Assembly: GCA_944990035.1 (NCBI GenBank)
Contig: CALYLX010000017.1
Span: 41,734-105,733, forward strand
Direction of reading: 5' to 3'
Length of the DNA: 64,000 bases
Source of the DNA: Clitopilus passeckerianus
Lineage: Eukaryota > Basidiomycota > Agaricomycetes > Agaricales > Entolomataceae
The position numbers were made by a program, and so were the translations under genes. The notes under the pieces are model-generated. The model was given only the letters and a program-made list of their open reading frames with translations. It did not search any database and was not told the origin of the DNA. Below, in pieces: positions 46,436-56,546 of this stretch. Position 1 is the stretch's first letter; each line of letters starts with the position of its first letter.

Positions 46436-46461
46436 ACGCGTCACTCACTATCTTGACGCGT
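46436..46461. promoter_or_regulatory. Pair of ACGCGT (MCB-like) sites, 20 bp apart
   Basis: ACGCGT occurs at 46436-46441 and 46456-46461, in the divergent promoter between MOCS1A and PUP3. ACGCGT is the MluI cell-cycle box bound by MBF-type factors in fungi. Function here is unproven. Confidence 0.3.
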
Positions 46462-46531
46462 AAGTCTGCAAGAAGGGGTTTGGCTTTACGCAAACTCTGT
46501 TTCCTGGTGATCCCCATATTCTCTAGCAAAC

Positions 46532-47385
46532 ATGGTGAGTTTCTTGAAATATGGCTATAAAAAGAGAGGCTCGAGCTGAAGCTGCTGTTATAGTCGATCA
46601 TGGAACACAACGGTGGCTCCGTTATAGCCATGGTGGGGAAGGACTGTGTCGCAATCGCATCTGATACACGTCTCGGAAACCAAGCATTGGGAATTTCTCC
46701 CAACTTCCAAAGGGTATCTAATGAGCTACCTCCAGCCAATTTACAGGCTCATATTTGCTTGCTTTCCAGGTGTTTCCCGTTACAGATCGCATCTATTTGG
46801 GTCTACCAGGTCTTGCAACAGATGTTGCCACACTGTGAGTATTCAAGGATAATTCACTCTCTCAAAGTGTTGCTGAGAGTGTCCTTAACTACAGGCGAGA
46901 ACGATTTAGGTACCGTGTCAACATGTACACGATCAAGGAAGAGCGAGAAATCGAACCCGAAACCTTCACCCACCTCGTCTCATCAACACTCTACGAACAC
47001 CGATTTGGACCTTACTTCATCGAACCTGTTGTTGCAGGCCTATCGAAAACACCTTCAGGGGGGGTCAAGCCCTTCATTGCGGCCACTGATCTCATTGGGT
47101 GCATAAACTTTGCCAAAGATTTCGTGGTAGCAGGGACAGCGAGCTCTAAGCTATTCGGTGTGGCTGAGGGTCTATGGGAACCTGATTTGGAGCCCGAGGA
47201 CCTATTTGAAACGATATCTCAAACGCTCATGAATGCTGTGGATCGTGATGCATACTCCGGTTGGGGTGCCATCGTTCATGTGGTGTAAGTTCTTTCAAGC
47301 CATGATAACCTCGAATTCTCGCTCATCGCTCTCTAGTACGAAAGACAAGGTTGTAACGCGCACATTGAAAGCAAGAATGGATTAG
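46532..47385 (+). CDS. PUP3: 20S proteasome subunit beta type-3
   Basis: Structural, non-catalytic beta-ring subunit of the 20S proteasome. Five exons (46532-46534, 46594-46713, 46770-46834, 46895-47284, 47337-47385) give 208 aa. The N-terminus reads MSIMEHNGGSVIAMVGKDCV, matching the family's start; exon 1 supplies only the initiator ATG, and the intron follows it directly. Further matches: CVAIASDTRLGNQALG, VTDRIYLGLPGLATDV, RFGPYFIEPVVAGL, ATDLIGCINFAKDFVVAGTA and NAVDRDAYSGWGAIVHVV, ending TRTLKARMD as in animals. There is no propeptide with a catalytic Thr, as expected for beta-3. Confidence 0.96.
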
Positions 47386-47481
47386 TGTTGTATAGCATCT
47401 GTATCATCACCAGTAATAATATATCTTTGCCGATCATTTTAGCGTATGAGGAACCCATCTGAATGTGTTCATGTTTGTGAC

Positions 47482-49247
47482 ATGGCCCTTACCTCTCGCT
47501 TTCTTACGATCGTTGCTGTCGCAGCATTTGCCTACCTTTACCAATGCAAGCTACTGAAGGGTTCAACTTCTGGTGGAAAAGACCTTGCTACTACATATAC
47601 AAAGACTGATTCTCCAAAGACCTGGAAGAGGCTATCCTACAAACCGCCAGCTTCCCAGAAACCAGACACGGCAGCGGTTCTCTTGAACTGGTCACGTCTG
47701 CCTAATGTCATCCGGATTGTCGATACCATGTGCGACGAAAGCCTGAGTGGTGTTCTGGCCGAAATCATTGTGTGGAATAATAGCCCCCAGGAGCTATCAA
47801 AAGAGGTGCGTTGTTAGATTATGGGCACTTCGTAGGTGAACTAACAGGCAGCAGACCTTCTCCAAAACAAAATGCGTTGCAGAAAAGCTGAGGATACACA
47901 ACTCCCCGTCGAACATCTACTTCCAAGCTCGATTCTTAGCCTGCGCAGAAAGTCCTGCCACTTTCTGCTTGATCCAGGTTGGTCCTCGCCAACTGTTCGA
48001 TTCGTGGACTCACACCTTTGCCTTCAGGATGATGACTACCTCATTCTACCGGAAGTTCTCGTCGCTTTACACGCCCGCGTATTGCGTACAAGGACCAGCG
48101 TCCACCTTCTACCCCCTCATGAGCGGTTCTCCAGCGATTTGCGAAGGATTCAGACTCCCAATGGCGTTCATACGTCATTTGCATGGCTAGGCCACGGCGC
48201 CGTTGTCCCCAGGTCTCGAGTCGTCCAGTTTCTGGATCTCATGGCGTTATTGAATGCCACCGAAGCGGAAACTCAGATGTCAGATAACTATTACACAATC
48301 CTTGGGAACACATTTGTGGAAACTTGGTTCGACCAGGGGATAGAGCTTGGTGGAGGGCAAGCTTTCACGGTTGGGACTGCTGGAGAAGAACGGAATATGA
48401 GACATATTGTTCGTTCTCTCGACCCAATACATGTGTCTCCTTCTGAAGTCTTCTTTTCAGGCAAGGGCGTTGGAAATGCTAGAGTCGGTCGTGAAATCTG
48501 AGGACACTGCTTTGCCTTACGTCGACCGAAGTCCTGGTGTTGAAGTGATGCCTTCTCGCGCCGCCTGCGCAGGTTCTGCCTGTTATCTAGAAACAAACAT
48601 CCAACTATTACCCTCTGATCTACGTCATGCTACCTCAAGCGCGAGGTCAATGCTGGACGTGGAAAGGGATAATTCGGTTAAGATCCCACATGCTATGAAA
48701 ATCAATTATCTGGAACATGCACCTTCGCTTGCCGTGGACGGAAGGCCTGATACCGCATTCCGCAGCTTTCATAGTGAGTGCTAACTGAGGCTTTTGGAGG
48801 CAAGGAAGTGTGCTTATCCGTCACGGTACAGCTGCAAAGGTGAATGACACCATCTCGTTGGAGGTGTTCACCCCTTCAGCAGATGAAGTGGAACTTGTGT
48901 TTCTCGTCGACAAAGACACGGAACCAATTCTAGGCAACGCTTTCTTTGAGATGAAGACAGGCGACGGCTGGGTGAGGAACTCTGCAGTCTAGGTTGTCTA
49001 ACCATTCCATGTTCTGATTTTGGAATTGCAGAGTGCTTCAAAAGGTCATCTGGTCTGTGCCGATGTGGATTCCGCTTCCATCCTTACAACTACTGGTACA
49101 AGTGACCAGAAGTTGCGGGAATGCGGTGTCAAGATGCTTGCGTCTGGGGCAGGCAGCTCTGGGGCTCATGCTTATCGAGCCAGACTATCGATAAACTTGC
49201 CTTTCAAGTGGACCGTATATGAAATATGGATAAGGACAAAATTGTAG
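47482..49247 (+). CDS. Membrane-anchored glycosyltransferase-like protein
   Basis: Probable Golgi type II glycosyltransferase; assignment tentative. Six exons (47482-47805, 47855-47977, 48028-48408, 48461-48773, 48832-48971, 49032-49247) give 498 aa. An N-terminal signal anchor (RFLTIVAVAAFAYLYQC) is followed by the catalytic-type region NVIRIVDTMC, LAEIIVWNNSPQEL, IHNSPSNIYFQARFLACA and LIQDDDYLILPEVL; the DDD is a candidate metal/nucleotide-sugar DxD, the pattern seen in exostosin-like GT64 domains. The C-terminal third (SLAVDGRPDTAFRSFHTAKV, KTGDGWSASKG) resembles a galactose-binding/discoidin-like sandwich. The frame is open upstream to another ATG at 47446, but the anchor placement favours 47482. 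Confidence 0.65.
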
Positions 49248-49446
49248 TTGATAGAGAGCCAGTTAATGTATTGAATAAATCTGGGGAACTAACCCCGCTT
49301 GCTGCTGAGGGCGGGAAACGGCGGAGAACCGCTCCGCAAGAACTGCATCATTCAGCTTACGTAACGCAAAGCCGAAGTGAATGTCAGTTTGTGGGGTCCG
49401 AGTTTGAGCGTTCCAAAGAACCATCTATTCACCCACCTTTACCACC

Positions 49447-50628
49447 ATGCTTTCCCTCGCTGCTCGTAGGAGTACTAGTGCTGCCCCAGTAGCAGCCTCA
49501 AGAAGACTTATATCAGTAAAGGTACTTTTTTTGGGCGTAGACCTCTCGTTTTGTGAAGATTAGAATTCATGCTAATACTCCAGTCAATCTTGCATGGATC
49601 TCCGGAAGCAAAGAAGGAGGGCGAGGCCGAGATGTTGCAGCATTCGAGAATTGTTGGAAGGGGCAAGTATGTCCACGGTTTTGAAAGTTGGTCAATTTCC
49701 TTTCGGACATGTTGATACGGGATTAATCTAGTTGCCTCCAGCCCACCGCGTGAGACCAGACAAGAGCGAGGAGTACAAGAAGGCTGCGTATGTCCATCAT
49801 GACCTCCACCGCAGCACATTTTGACATACCTACGTGGACAGCGAGAGATATTATGTTGGAATCAAGGAGGACCCGAGATTACATGTCAAACTAACTGGCA
49901 GTTGGGAAACCTTGGTTGGAGACCAAGATGCATTTGTGCATATTTTGGAGTATGAGAATTATGGAGGCTATGATAGCACCACAAAGTTGCTGAAAACATG
50001 CCCTGAGGTATGTCTATTGCTGCAGTTGCTCAATTGATTCTAACGTAGCCCGTTGACAGCACATGGAGGCGTATAATGCCATGTTACCTTTCTTGATGAA
50101 CCGATCCTCCCAACTGGGACAGGAATTTGCGTTCCTTCCTTCCTCACCCCCTCATGCCCAAGGTGGCGTGTTCGAGCTCAGGACATACTCTCTACAACCT
50201 GGAACCCTCCTTGAATGGGAGACTACATGGTTCGGCGCCCAGTAACCAGTTTCGGGTAAAAAGCTAATATATCCCTTAGGAGAAGAGGTATTGAGGCCCG
50301 CAGGGGCCTCACAGCGCCCATTGGTGCTTGGTTTTCACAGATAGGACGATTGCATCAGGTGCATCATTTGTGGCAATACCCGTGAGTGGTCTGGTCTACA
50401 CTCGTGACATCATTTAACTGTAGTTGTAGGAGCTTGCAGGCACGAAAGGAACTCCGTGAGAAGGCCTGGGAGCTTGACGGTTGGGCAGAGACGGTCTCTA
50501 AGGTCAGTTTTGTCAGGCAACAACGCCGCACCGTTGGCTAAAATAATTTTCTACTCCAGACGGCACACCTGGCGAAAGCGATGGATTCTTTCATCCTCGC
50601 ACCTCTCTCTTATAGCCCTCTCAAGTAG
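49447..50628 (+). CDS. NIPSNAP family mitochondrial protein
   Basis: NIPSNAP proteins are mitochondrial, with two ferredoxin-like domains; in animals they act in mitophagy signalling, and the fungal role is unclear. Eight exons (49447-49521, 49584-49670, 49732-49787, 49842-50007, 50060-50229, 50280-50381, 50430-50502, 50560-50628) give 265 aa. The N-terminus LSLAARRSTSAAPVAASRRL is a presequence. HRVRPDKSEEYKKAAERYYV, GSWETLVGDQDAFVHILEYE, GGYDSTTKLL, FELRTYSLQPGTLLEWETTW and IGRLHQVHHLWQYPSLQARK are typical of the family. The donor of intron 2 (49671, GTCCAC) is weak and was chosen to keep the frame. Confidence 0.92.
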
Positions 50629-50853
50629 GGAGGCATCTAGGCTTTTGAACCTTCATTGTAACAATTTATATATACCTTCCTTTGAGTTCTACAATGTCAA
50701 TGAACACAGTCCTTTCTTTGCAGTTGTCCCCTTTTGATAACCCTATTTGAGATAGTGATGGGATCTGCGTGATTATGGTTTGTCAGAAGTTGGGGTCTGT
50801 CTCAAACCCGAGCTCGGCCATCCTTCGTTTCTAAACTCATCATTCTCGCAACA

Positions 50854-53800
50854 ATGTCGGCCGAATGGCGAGGAAGTTATCCGCTCGCGCCGTCTCAGTC
50901 AGATAATTCTGAAGATGAGAGTGCACATGAGGCACCGACGACGAGCAGGAAAAGGAGTAGCAGAGGTCGGCCAATCACGTTTGAATGATGCTAATGCTAA
51001 CTTCATTGAAAAAGCTTGTGATCAGTGTCGTAAGACGAAGAGCAAATGTGAACGCTCGGCAAACGACAATATGGCATGTAAAAGCTGTCTTATGGCAGGA
51101 ACGGGTGAGTAGCTCAACACCGGCTAGCCAGATTAGTTGACTCATGTCCTTGGAAGCGTGCACCTTTCTAGGTAGATAGTCTCGACATGACATAAAACGT
51201 CAAACTAATTCAAACTCGACAGGCCCCAGCTATAAACGTGGCCCACCTAAAGGATACATTCACGCTATCGAACAGCGGTGGCACCAAGTCGAGTCTCTTC
51301 TTGGAGCCGTCTTGCAGTGCCCCGATCCTCAAGTACAAGGCTTTGTTTCTACTCTGAAACAAGACGATCTTGCTCGAGAGATACTGAAGAGGGTGGACCA
51401 TGGACCATATGTACAGCCGTTCTTTCCAACTTCTTACATTCGTTGACAAGTTTCATCAGGGTCCTTCTGGTCGACGCTCTCAACCAGACAAGGCAACCAA
51501 GGAGGATTTCTTTGCGTCAATCCTGAAGAGTAATGAGTCAAGCGGAACGGGGCGGGACTCTGCACGTTCGCGAAGGCAATCAAGGGTCTCTCGTGAGATT
51601 GTTTCGGCCAATCAAGGTCGGCTCGCGTCATTCGCCTGTAACCATGTCGTTGACTAAGTTCAAGATAACGGGCTCTCCGTCATCCCAACGAAAGAATGGC
51701 AGGATAACCTGTCGCATCACCTTGCTGCATCCGCGAAGCTGATATCTGAATATGACTCTGAACAGCCAAGGTTGACCAGAAGGCGAAAGGTAGCAGATGG
51801 TGATGATACAAGCCCCTTCTCGGGCTGGGACCAAATGCAGACGGTGGAGCCAGGTGAGTGTGCATGCATCTGTTCTGGCGGTAGTCATTTACGGAACACG
51901 GAATTCATAGAACAAGATGACATCAAGGAGCTGAATGGCTTTGGGCAGCTTTCGCTCGACGAGAATTCTGAGGCAAGTCTATCAACGAATGGTTCACTAT
52001 CGCTTCGATTGACCTGGTTACAGGTACGCTTCCATGGGGACGCCAGCGGTTTGCACTTGCTCAGTCGGAATGTACGAACGGACGCTCGGAATGAGGGCGG
52101 TATATGGTGATGATCAATCTCATTTGTGATACTTACCCTCGTTCCTGATGACCTCGATAGGCGTTTGCCTATGGCAAGGGTTTGGCCTGCGAGCCCTTTT
52201 CGCAAGAGCTTCCACGATCAAACGGCCAATGTCACTGCACCTCTTCCGCCAATACACGTTCAAGATCGCCTCATTGACCTCTACTTCATCTATGTCCATC
52301 CAATGTTCCCCGTCCTCCATAAGACACACTTCCTGACAGAATACAAGTATAGGTGCTTACCATTTCCCACCTCTTACTTTATCCCTGTATTGACGTACTC
52401 TCGTTTTCAGGAAGTAAGCAGTATCGTATGTTTCTTATGAACGAGAGTCTCCTGACATTTGGGGCAGCAATCCGAGATTGCGACCAATGTCCCCAGATTA
52501 CAATACGGGTTCACCGCATCCTGACCCGTCGCAAGAAGTGACACCCCTTTTGTTGTTCTCGATTTTTGCCATTACGGCGCGCTTTTGTGAAGACGAGACG
52601 CCTCCTCCGGCTAGAGGGGAAATGTGGGAAGGTGGCTGTAATTATCTCGACTCTGCTCGAGCAATCCTGAGTACGTATCATCCATTTGCCGAGCGGGATG
52701 TATATGATTCTAACCAGTCCTCCTTAACTCAGCCCAAGTGTTTCACGAGGTTCGGCCATCCACTGTTCAGTCTCTATTGTTGCTTGGTTATCGAGAATTT
52801 GGCATTGGTAAGTTCAATACTCAATTCGGATTCAGCCAGTTCAAATTGTGACCTTGTCCAGGCTCTATGGAACAAGCATGGCTTTTCATCGGCATGGCTA
52901 TCCGCATGGTATGTTCCCCTCATCTATGTCTTATCCTCATTACTATATACTCAATAAATGATACAGGCAACTGATATGGGCTTGAACCGGGATGCGTCGA
53001 CTTGGAAAGTCAATGGCCGTGATTTGTTCTCACCGGTGGAGGTACAAACTCGGCGTCACATCTGGTGGGCTTGTTGCATCGCGGATAGGTATGGTTCTGT
53101 GTACATGGGTGAGTACAAGTACAAGGCCATTTTCAAACACGTTCGACACTTACACACATACTCGTTCAGGACGACCCACTATCATCAAGGAAGACGATTA
53201 TGACACGCCGCCCTTGGACTTGGACATGGTCTGCATTAAGCTCGTTGCCTTCGAGGAAATAAATCTGACGCACCTCTATTAGGATGACGATCAAGAGCTC
53301 TGGCCTCCGGTTTCCAGAAACAACTTGGATCCACAATATACACCTTCTCCAGGCTACACCTCCTCTGGATTCCGGGCAGTCGCAACGATGTGTAAGACTT
53401 GCATTGATTTCGCCTCTGAATAGCTCTCACAGGCGGGATAGCTTGCATAACAGGCTTGATCATCACTCATATCTATCCTGTTCGACAAACGCCACCCGCA
53501 ACGCGGAGAGCCTATTACGCCGATATGGAAAAACGCCTCGATCAGTGGTATTTCAATTTACCCGAAGGGCTGCGATTTGAGACGACCAGTCGACGGCCCA
53601 CGCCCCCTCCGCATATCTTATTCCTCAACATCAGATACTGGGGTGCTGTCCTTCTATTGCATCGAGCTTTGTCTGTTCTTCCATCCCTTTCATGTTTCGT
53701 CGATCACTGACATCTGCCCCAGTATACCAAATTGGAAGAGGTAAATTCCTTGGTAAGATCCGTGAGAATTAGGAAAGGCTGATTTTTTTAAGTGGCACGG

Positions 53801-54754
53801 AGCCTACCTCTCGAAATACCATGGAGCTTAAGGCATTCGATTTCGCACAGACCGCCGCTTCTCATGTTAGCTCGATAGGTAATATCGTTATCGATTTACT
53901 CTGCTTCTCCTTACTTAACGATGTAAAGTGAATGTTTACCGGGAAACCTTTACCCTCAGAAGGGCTTCTCCGTTCATGACATCTCAGATCTTGAGCGCTG
54001 CGTACGTTATTATTTCTGAGCCATACCATAGTGTTAACCATAAATTGTCACAGGGTAATGCATCTCGTCACACGTGCGTGCACTCCTTTTACCTAGGTGA
54101 GTCTCACCACTCACGTTCTCTGTAGTCACCCTCCGGCCTTCAAACGTGCAGGCTTCCGTTGGCTTACAGCAATGTACGGCTGCTCTGAAGGATATGGAGG
54201 TAAGAATTGCCGAAGGTTTCCCCGGTTTGAGTTACTCACCTACTCCCCAGATTGTTTGGCCTAGTGCAGCTCGCGCTTTCGATCTTGTCAATGGCGTGAA
54301 GATGGGCGACACACTCTCGACGCCCACTGAAAGCCGTCACATTGACAGGCACAAACGACCCGCCGATGCTGCTTTCGGGGAAAAAGCCTCCGATTTCCTG
54401 CAACGCGAGGCTTTCAAAGATTCCAATATGCGTTCGAGCGCCCCAAATACGAACGGCGTTCAAACGATGGGCAATAGAATTATGGCCCATATGCTCGGTC
54501 TGAACGTCCCGGGCATTGAGCCCTCGACCTCCTATTATCCTGGATATGAGTGGTGGCCTCGTACAGGTGGAGGTCCCACTAGTCCTTCTCCTTCCAATAC
54601 CATGGTCTCCGTTGCGCCGGAGCCTATTGGGAGCACGGTGCCTCGAGTAGCAGGAGGTATGACAGGCGTTCCAGAATGGAATCAACAACCCCCACAAACC
54701 CAACCGCCCACAGGCTATAATTACGACCTTTCAGGTTATGGTTATACATCCTAG
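50854..54754 (+). CDS. Zn2Cys6 transcription factor with fungal-specific middle domain
   Basis: Nuclear regulator, XlnR/Gal4-like class. Twenty-three exons sum to 919 codons (918 aa). The zinc cluster ACDQCRKTKSKCERSA, then MACKSCLMAGTACTFL, is spread over three exons; the sixth Cys comes from a 15-nt exon (51157-51171). GPSYKRGPPKGYIHAIEQRW follows, a linker common in basidiomycete factors. The regulatory domain includes VRFHGDASGLHLLSRN, LIDLYFIYVHPMFPVLHKTH, LLLLGYREFGIGSMEQAWLF, GRDLFSPVEVQTRRHIWWAC and GSVYMGRPTIIKEDDYDTP. Small exons are 52411-52413 (3 nt), 53723-53740 (18) and 54054-54073 (20). Intron 51973-52023 begins GCAAGT. The C-terminus is Pro/Gly/Tyr-rich. Target genes unknown. 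Confidence 0.9.
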
Positions 54755-55045
54755 TTCTCCTCTTAAGCTCTTTCCGCTACTTTTCATCCGTATTGTAGTA
54801 GTATGTAAAAAAATATAGTACCTCCATAGTTCGAACCATTAATCAACACACACTAGTACCCGGTTTATTCTTTCTGCGAATCAGCATTGTTCCAGCTTTA
54901 GGTATTTCTATAAACGAAGAACAATGGGCGATCAAGAAAGGCTTCGTTACGTAAGGGTAATGACCCTTTTGGATGGAATATGGCCTGAACACACATTAGC
55001 GCTCTTCTTTGAAGGAGACATCTTACTGGGCTGCCAGCAACCATT

Positions 55046-56345
55046 ATGTCGAGCCTGCAAAGTATTCTGAATCCAGAAGACGGAAAAAGGAAGACTGTAA
55101 AGTGAGTATTACAGCCGTCTTTGTTGGGGGGCCCATTATTGATTGGACTCGGTGTTTATAGACTCATCTTAAACCTGCCTGAAGACGATATCCCTTCACC
55201 AGGTGGCCCCCCCTCGTCTCCAGGGACTACGCCTGCCTCAGAAATTGACGAAACTCCAATTAACACTATCCCACAAAATTACTTGCACAACCAAAATCAC
55301 GAATCCCATCCAAATTGCCCGGATAGCCTGAGTTGTTTGCCAGATACCAATGGCAGGCCTCAGCACACGTTACCAGTAATCCTTCGATGCGCAATATTAG
55401 GGAGTCCTAACCAACGACTCACAATTCGAGAAATCTATGCTGCCATGGAAGCAAAATATAACTACTATACTTCTGCTGGGCAGACGTGGAAAGTAAGTGG
55501 AAGCTTAATATCCCCCATGTCGCACGTCTAATACGGGTTTAAAGCAATCTGTGAGACACCACCTTTCGCTAAATCGGTTATTTGAACGTCAAAGTCGGCC
55601 TGCGACTGAGCCTGGTTTTGGCTCATATTGGACCGTAAATTTATCCGCACCACCAGGTACAAAGCGTCCGCGTAAGCGAGGCCGAAACAAAGTAATTGAG
55701 GAGGATGGAGAACCAATAAAAGGGGGCAGGCCGAGAACCATATTACCGACTCACGACCTAGACGATACGGACCCACCCCCGGACATTACGTTACACCCGG
55801 TCACGATTCGACCCCTCCCCCGCATAGAGTTTAATATGCCAGAGATCAGCTCGTCAACCTACAAATATCCGTATGTATGGCCGCCACAGTGCAGGAACGG
55901 AGCTGCTGGGCAGTCGAATCGCATTCCAAGTTTTCAAGGAGTGATGGATGGATCAGACGAGTTTGATAGTGAAGAGTCGGATATGCCGATACACCCAATG
56001 GATCGCCGCACAGAACTACATGGGCTCAGCGCATACCACGCTCCAAAATTCACCCAGTCAACATATTCACTTCCCCCTTTATCATTGCTTCAGAACGAGG
56101 GAGACGAGTCCAGCATACTCGAGCAAATGCAGGCGGAAATGGATGCGCTCCGTCGACAATCCGCAGATGCCATATCTTTGTCGCTTAAACTTTCAGAGCA
56201 GCTATCAACTGCTCAAGAAGAGACAGTGCAGATGCGCACGACTTTACAAGAGGTGGAGGAAATGTTAAAGGAAGAATCGAGGCGACGGAGGCAAGCGGAG
56301 AACGCCTTGAGTGAGGTGTTATCGGACTCTGCGGAAGGACGCTAG
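55046..56345 (+). CDS. Forkhead (winged-helix) transcription factor
   Basis: DNA-binding regulator. Three exons (55046-55101, 55162-55492, 55545-56345) give 395 aa. The forkhead domain spans about residues 96-180: LPVILRCAILGSPNQRLTIR, EIYAAMEAKYNYYTSAGQTW, then KQSVRHHLSLNRLFERQSRP and GFGSYWTVN. Recognition helix H3 (WKQSVRHHLSLN) is split by intron 2 and matches the forkhead consensus closely. A basic stretch (KRPRKRGRNK) follows as a likely nuclear signal, and a C-terminal coiled coil (residues about 330-395, LEQMQAEMDALRRQSAD onward) suggests dimerisation. The SPP-rich N-terminus could be a CDK target. Which forkhead subgroup it belongs to is not clear from motifs. Confidence 0.92.
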
Positions 56346-56546
56346 AATCTTGGTTTATTATGATCTTCATAGTCGTTTTATTGTATCAATATCTTATCCT
56401 AGATTAGAATGTATTTATCCCCTATTCTTCGTATTGGAGGACTTTGAGGGATCCCCCACGGGCGAGAGGGCTAGGAGTTCCAAAGCAAACAGTCGTAAAC
56501 AGCGCGTTGAATTTTTGGGATTCCCTGCCAAAATTAGTTAACGGCC

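Noticed and set aside
51105..51222. Defective five-cysteine zinc cluster in the Zn2Cys6 factor
   Set aside because: A 15-nt exon inside the apparent intron restores the sixth cysteine in frame.
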